31,273 nt of DNA from a virus. The position numbers were made by a program, and so were the translations under genes. The stretch spans positions 1 to 31,273 of IMG/VR virus record IMGVR_UViG_3300048918_000169; one strand, 5' to 3'. How positions within the stretch are numbered: the stretch's first letter is position 1; the number at the start of each line of letters is the position of its first letter. Below, one piece after another: positions 30,623 to 31,273 of the stretch. The notes beneath the pieces were generated by a model, which searched no databases, was not told where the DNA came from, and worked only from the letters and a program-made list of their open reading frames with translations.

Positions 30623-31152
30623 CCACACTTCAACTCCCTTGGGCGGGCAAGACCGGGCCGGCGTTCGCCGCGCGCGTCGTCGAGCTGACCCAAGCGCTCA
30701 ACAAGCCGTTCGATTTCGCGCGCTGGACGATGAACGCGATGGCGTTCGAGACGGGCCGCACGTTCGCGCCTGATATCCGCAACAAGCTCAGCGGTTTCAC
30801 CGGCCTGATCCAGTTCGGACCGACGCAGGCGAGCGAGCTGGGCTATACGCTGCCGCAGCTGGCCGCGATGACTGCCGTCGAGCAACTCGACGTGGTGTTC
30901 AAATATCTCCAGCGCTACGCCGCCCGCGTTGCTTCGCAGAGCGACTTGTACATGACGATCCTGTGGCCGGCCGCGGCGGGCAAGGACGACAATCTCGTGC
31001 TGTGGCGCGAGGGGTCGATCCAGTACAAGCAGAACGCTGGCCTGGACCCGATGGGCAAAGGCTACGTGACGAAGGGCATGGCCGCGGCGAAGGTGCTGGC
31101 GCTCGATTCGATCGGCATGCAACCGCCCAACGTCGCGGAGGTTGACTGGTAA
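30619..31152 (+). CDS. Endolysin, lysozyme/lytic transglycosylase-like
   Basis: The 177-residue protein has a lysozyme-like core: Glu44 in AMAFETGRTF as the probable catalytic acid, then GFTGLIQFGPTQASELGYTL (59-78), the GLIQF signature of transglycosylase-like phage lysins, and an MTAVEQLDVVFKYLQRY helix. It would cut the glycan chain of peptidoglycan at lysis. No signal peptide or signal-anchor is seen, so it needs a holin, and a holin-like frame follows 1 nt after its stop. Confidence 0.82.
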   Translation: MTTLQLPWAGKTGPAFAARVVELTQALNKPFDFARWTMNAMAFETGRTFAPDIRNKLSGFTGLIQFGPTQASELGYTLPQLAAMTAVEQLDVVFKYLQRYAARVASQSDLYMTILWPAAAGKDDNLVLWREGSIQYKQNAGLDPMGKGYVTKGMAAAKVLALDSIGMQPPNVAEVDW

Positions 31153-31153
31153 G

Positions 31154-31273
31154 ATGGACGCTACAGGGGAAGCACTGAACCAATTCGCGACGTGGGCCAA
31201 GGGGCTCGCTTACGTCGTCTTTTCTGCCTTTGCTGGCGGCCTCGGTTATATTCTTCGCGCCATGAACAACGGC
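31154..31273 (+). CDS. Probable holin, N-terminal part (runs off the window)
   Basis: The first 40 residues are visible: a polar start (MDATGEALNQFATWAKG), then a membrane segment LAYVVFSAFAGGLGYILRAM. Position after the endolysin, the short polar head and the helix with a GLGYILR turn fit phage holins. The ATG is 1 nt after the endolysin TAA. The rest lies beyond the window. Confidence 0.65.
   Translation, partial: MDATGEALNQFATWAKGLAYVVFSAFAGGLGYILRAMNNG

Noticed and set aside
1-31273. tRNA genes, integrase and attachment sites
   Set aside because: No cloverleaf with a TTC-type T arm or CCA-like end and no recombinase was found on reading both strands; a dedicated scan was not possible.

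Overview
The window is a contiguous piece of a GC-rich tailed-phage genome (or prophage) with a long non-contractile tail, i.e. a siphovirus. There are no host housekeeping genes. Nearly every gene starts inside or next to the stop codon of the one before it, and the recognisable genes are virion assembly, phage replication and lysis. The tail tip set (DUF2460, BR0599-type, NlpC/P60, glycine-zipper hub protein) and the Gram-negative style promoters, including a candidate sigma-54 site, suggest a proteobacterial host, perhaps a beta- or gammaproteobacterium. The host call is inference. No integrase, excisionase, CI-like repressor, tRNA, CRISPR array or reverse transcriptase is visible.

Layout. 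(1) 1-9802, rightward tail module: a terminator, a G/GT tail assembly chaperone pair joined by a textbook -1 frameshift site, tape measure protein, four tail tip/hub proteins and a receptor-binding fibre. (2) 17295 down to 9803, leftward replication module: two proteins of unknown role, a small Cys protein, a DUF2800 (Cas4/AddB-like) nuclease, a predicted ssDNA-binding protein, a strong terminator, several small membrane or unknown proteins, a SLOG protein and a family A DNA polymerase. The polymerase stop abuts the fibre stop with no gap. (3) 17378-25004, rightward replication module: SF2 helicase, zinc-ribbon and small unknown proteins, VRR-NUC nuclease, a minimal TetR-type regulator, a large PrimPol-helicase and a small zinc protein. 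Four 18-bp iteron-like repeats and an inverted repeat follow. (4) 28811 down to 25253, leftward cluster of about a dozen small unknown genes, broken up by two copies of a double-hairpin terminator element. (5) 28812-30322: palindrome-rich non-coding DNA flanking a leftward double zinc-ribbon gene, with an AT-rich stretch. (6) 30323-31273, rightward lysis start: a small Pro/Ala-rich protein, a lysozyme-like endolysin and the first 40 residues of a probable holin.

How it fits together. The two replication modules diverge from 17296-17377 and together encode primase, helicase, polymerase, SSB and two nucleases, a near-complete replisome/recombination set. Four exact copies of the palindrome TGACG-N4-CGTCA, plus degenerate copies, overlap predicted promoters of the form TTGACG-N17/18-(-10). 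They lie in front of the leftward and rightward replication genes, the regulator gene and the small-gene cluster. This looks like a phage-wide operator family, and the 100-residue TetR-type protein encoded at 22070-22372 is the obvious candidate ligand. The small-gene cluster also has a near-perfect sigma-54 promoter at its head. These control elements are the least conventional content of the window.
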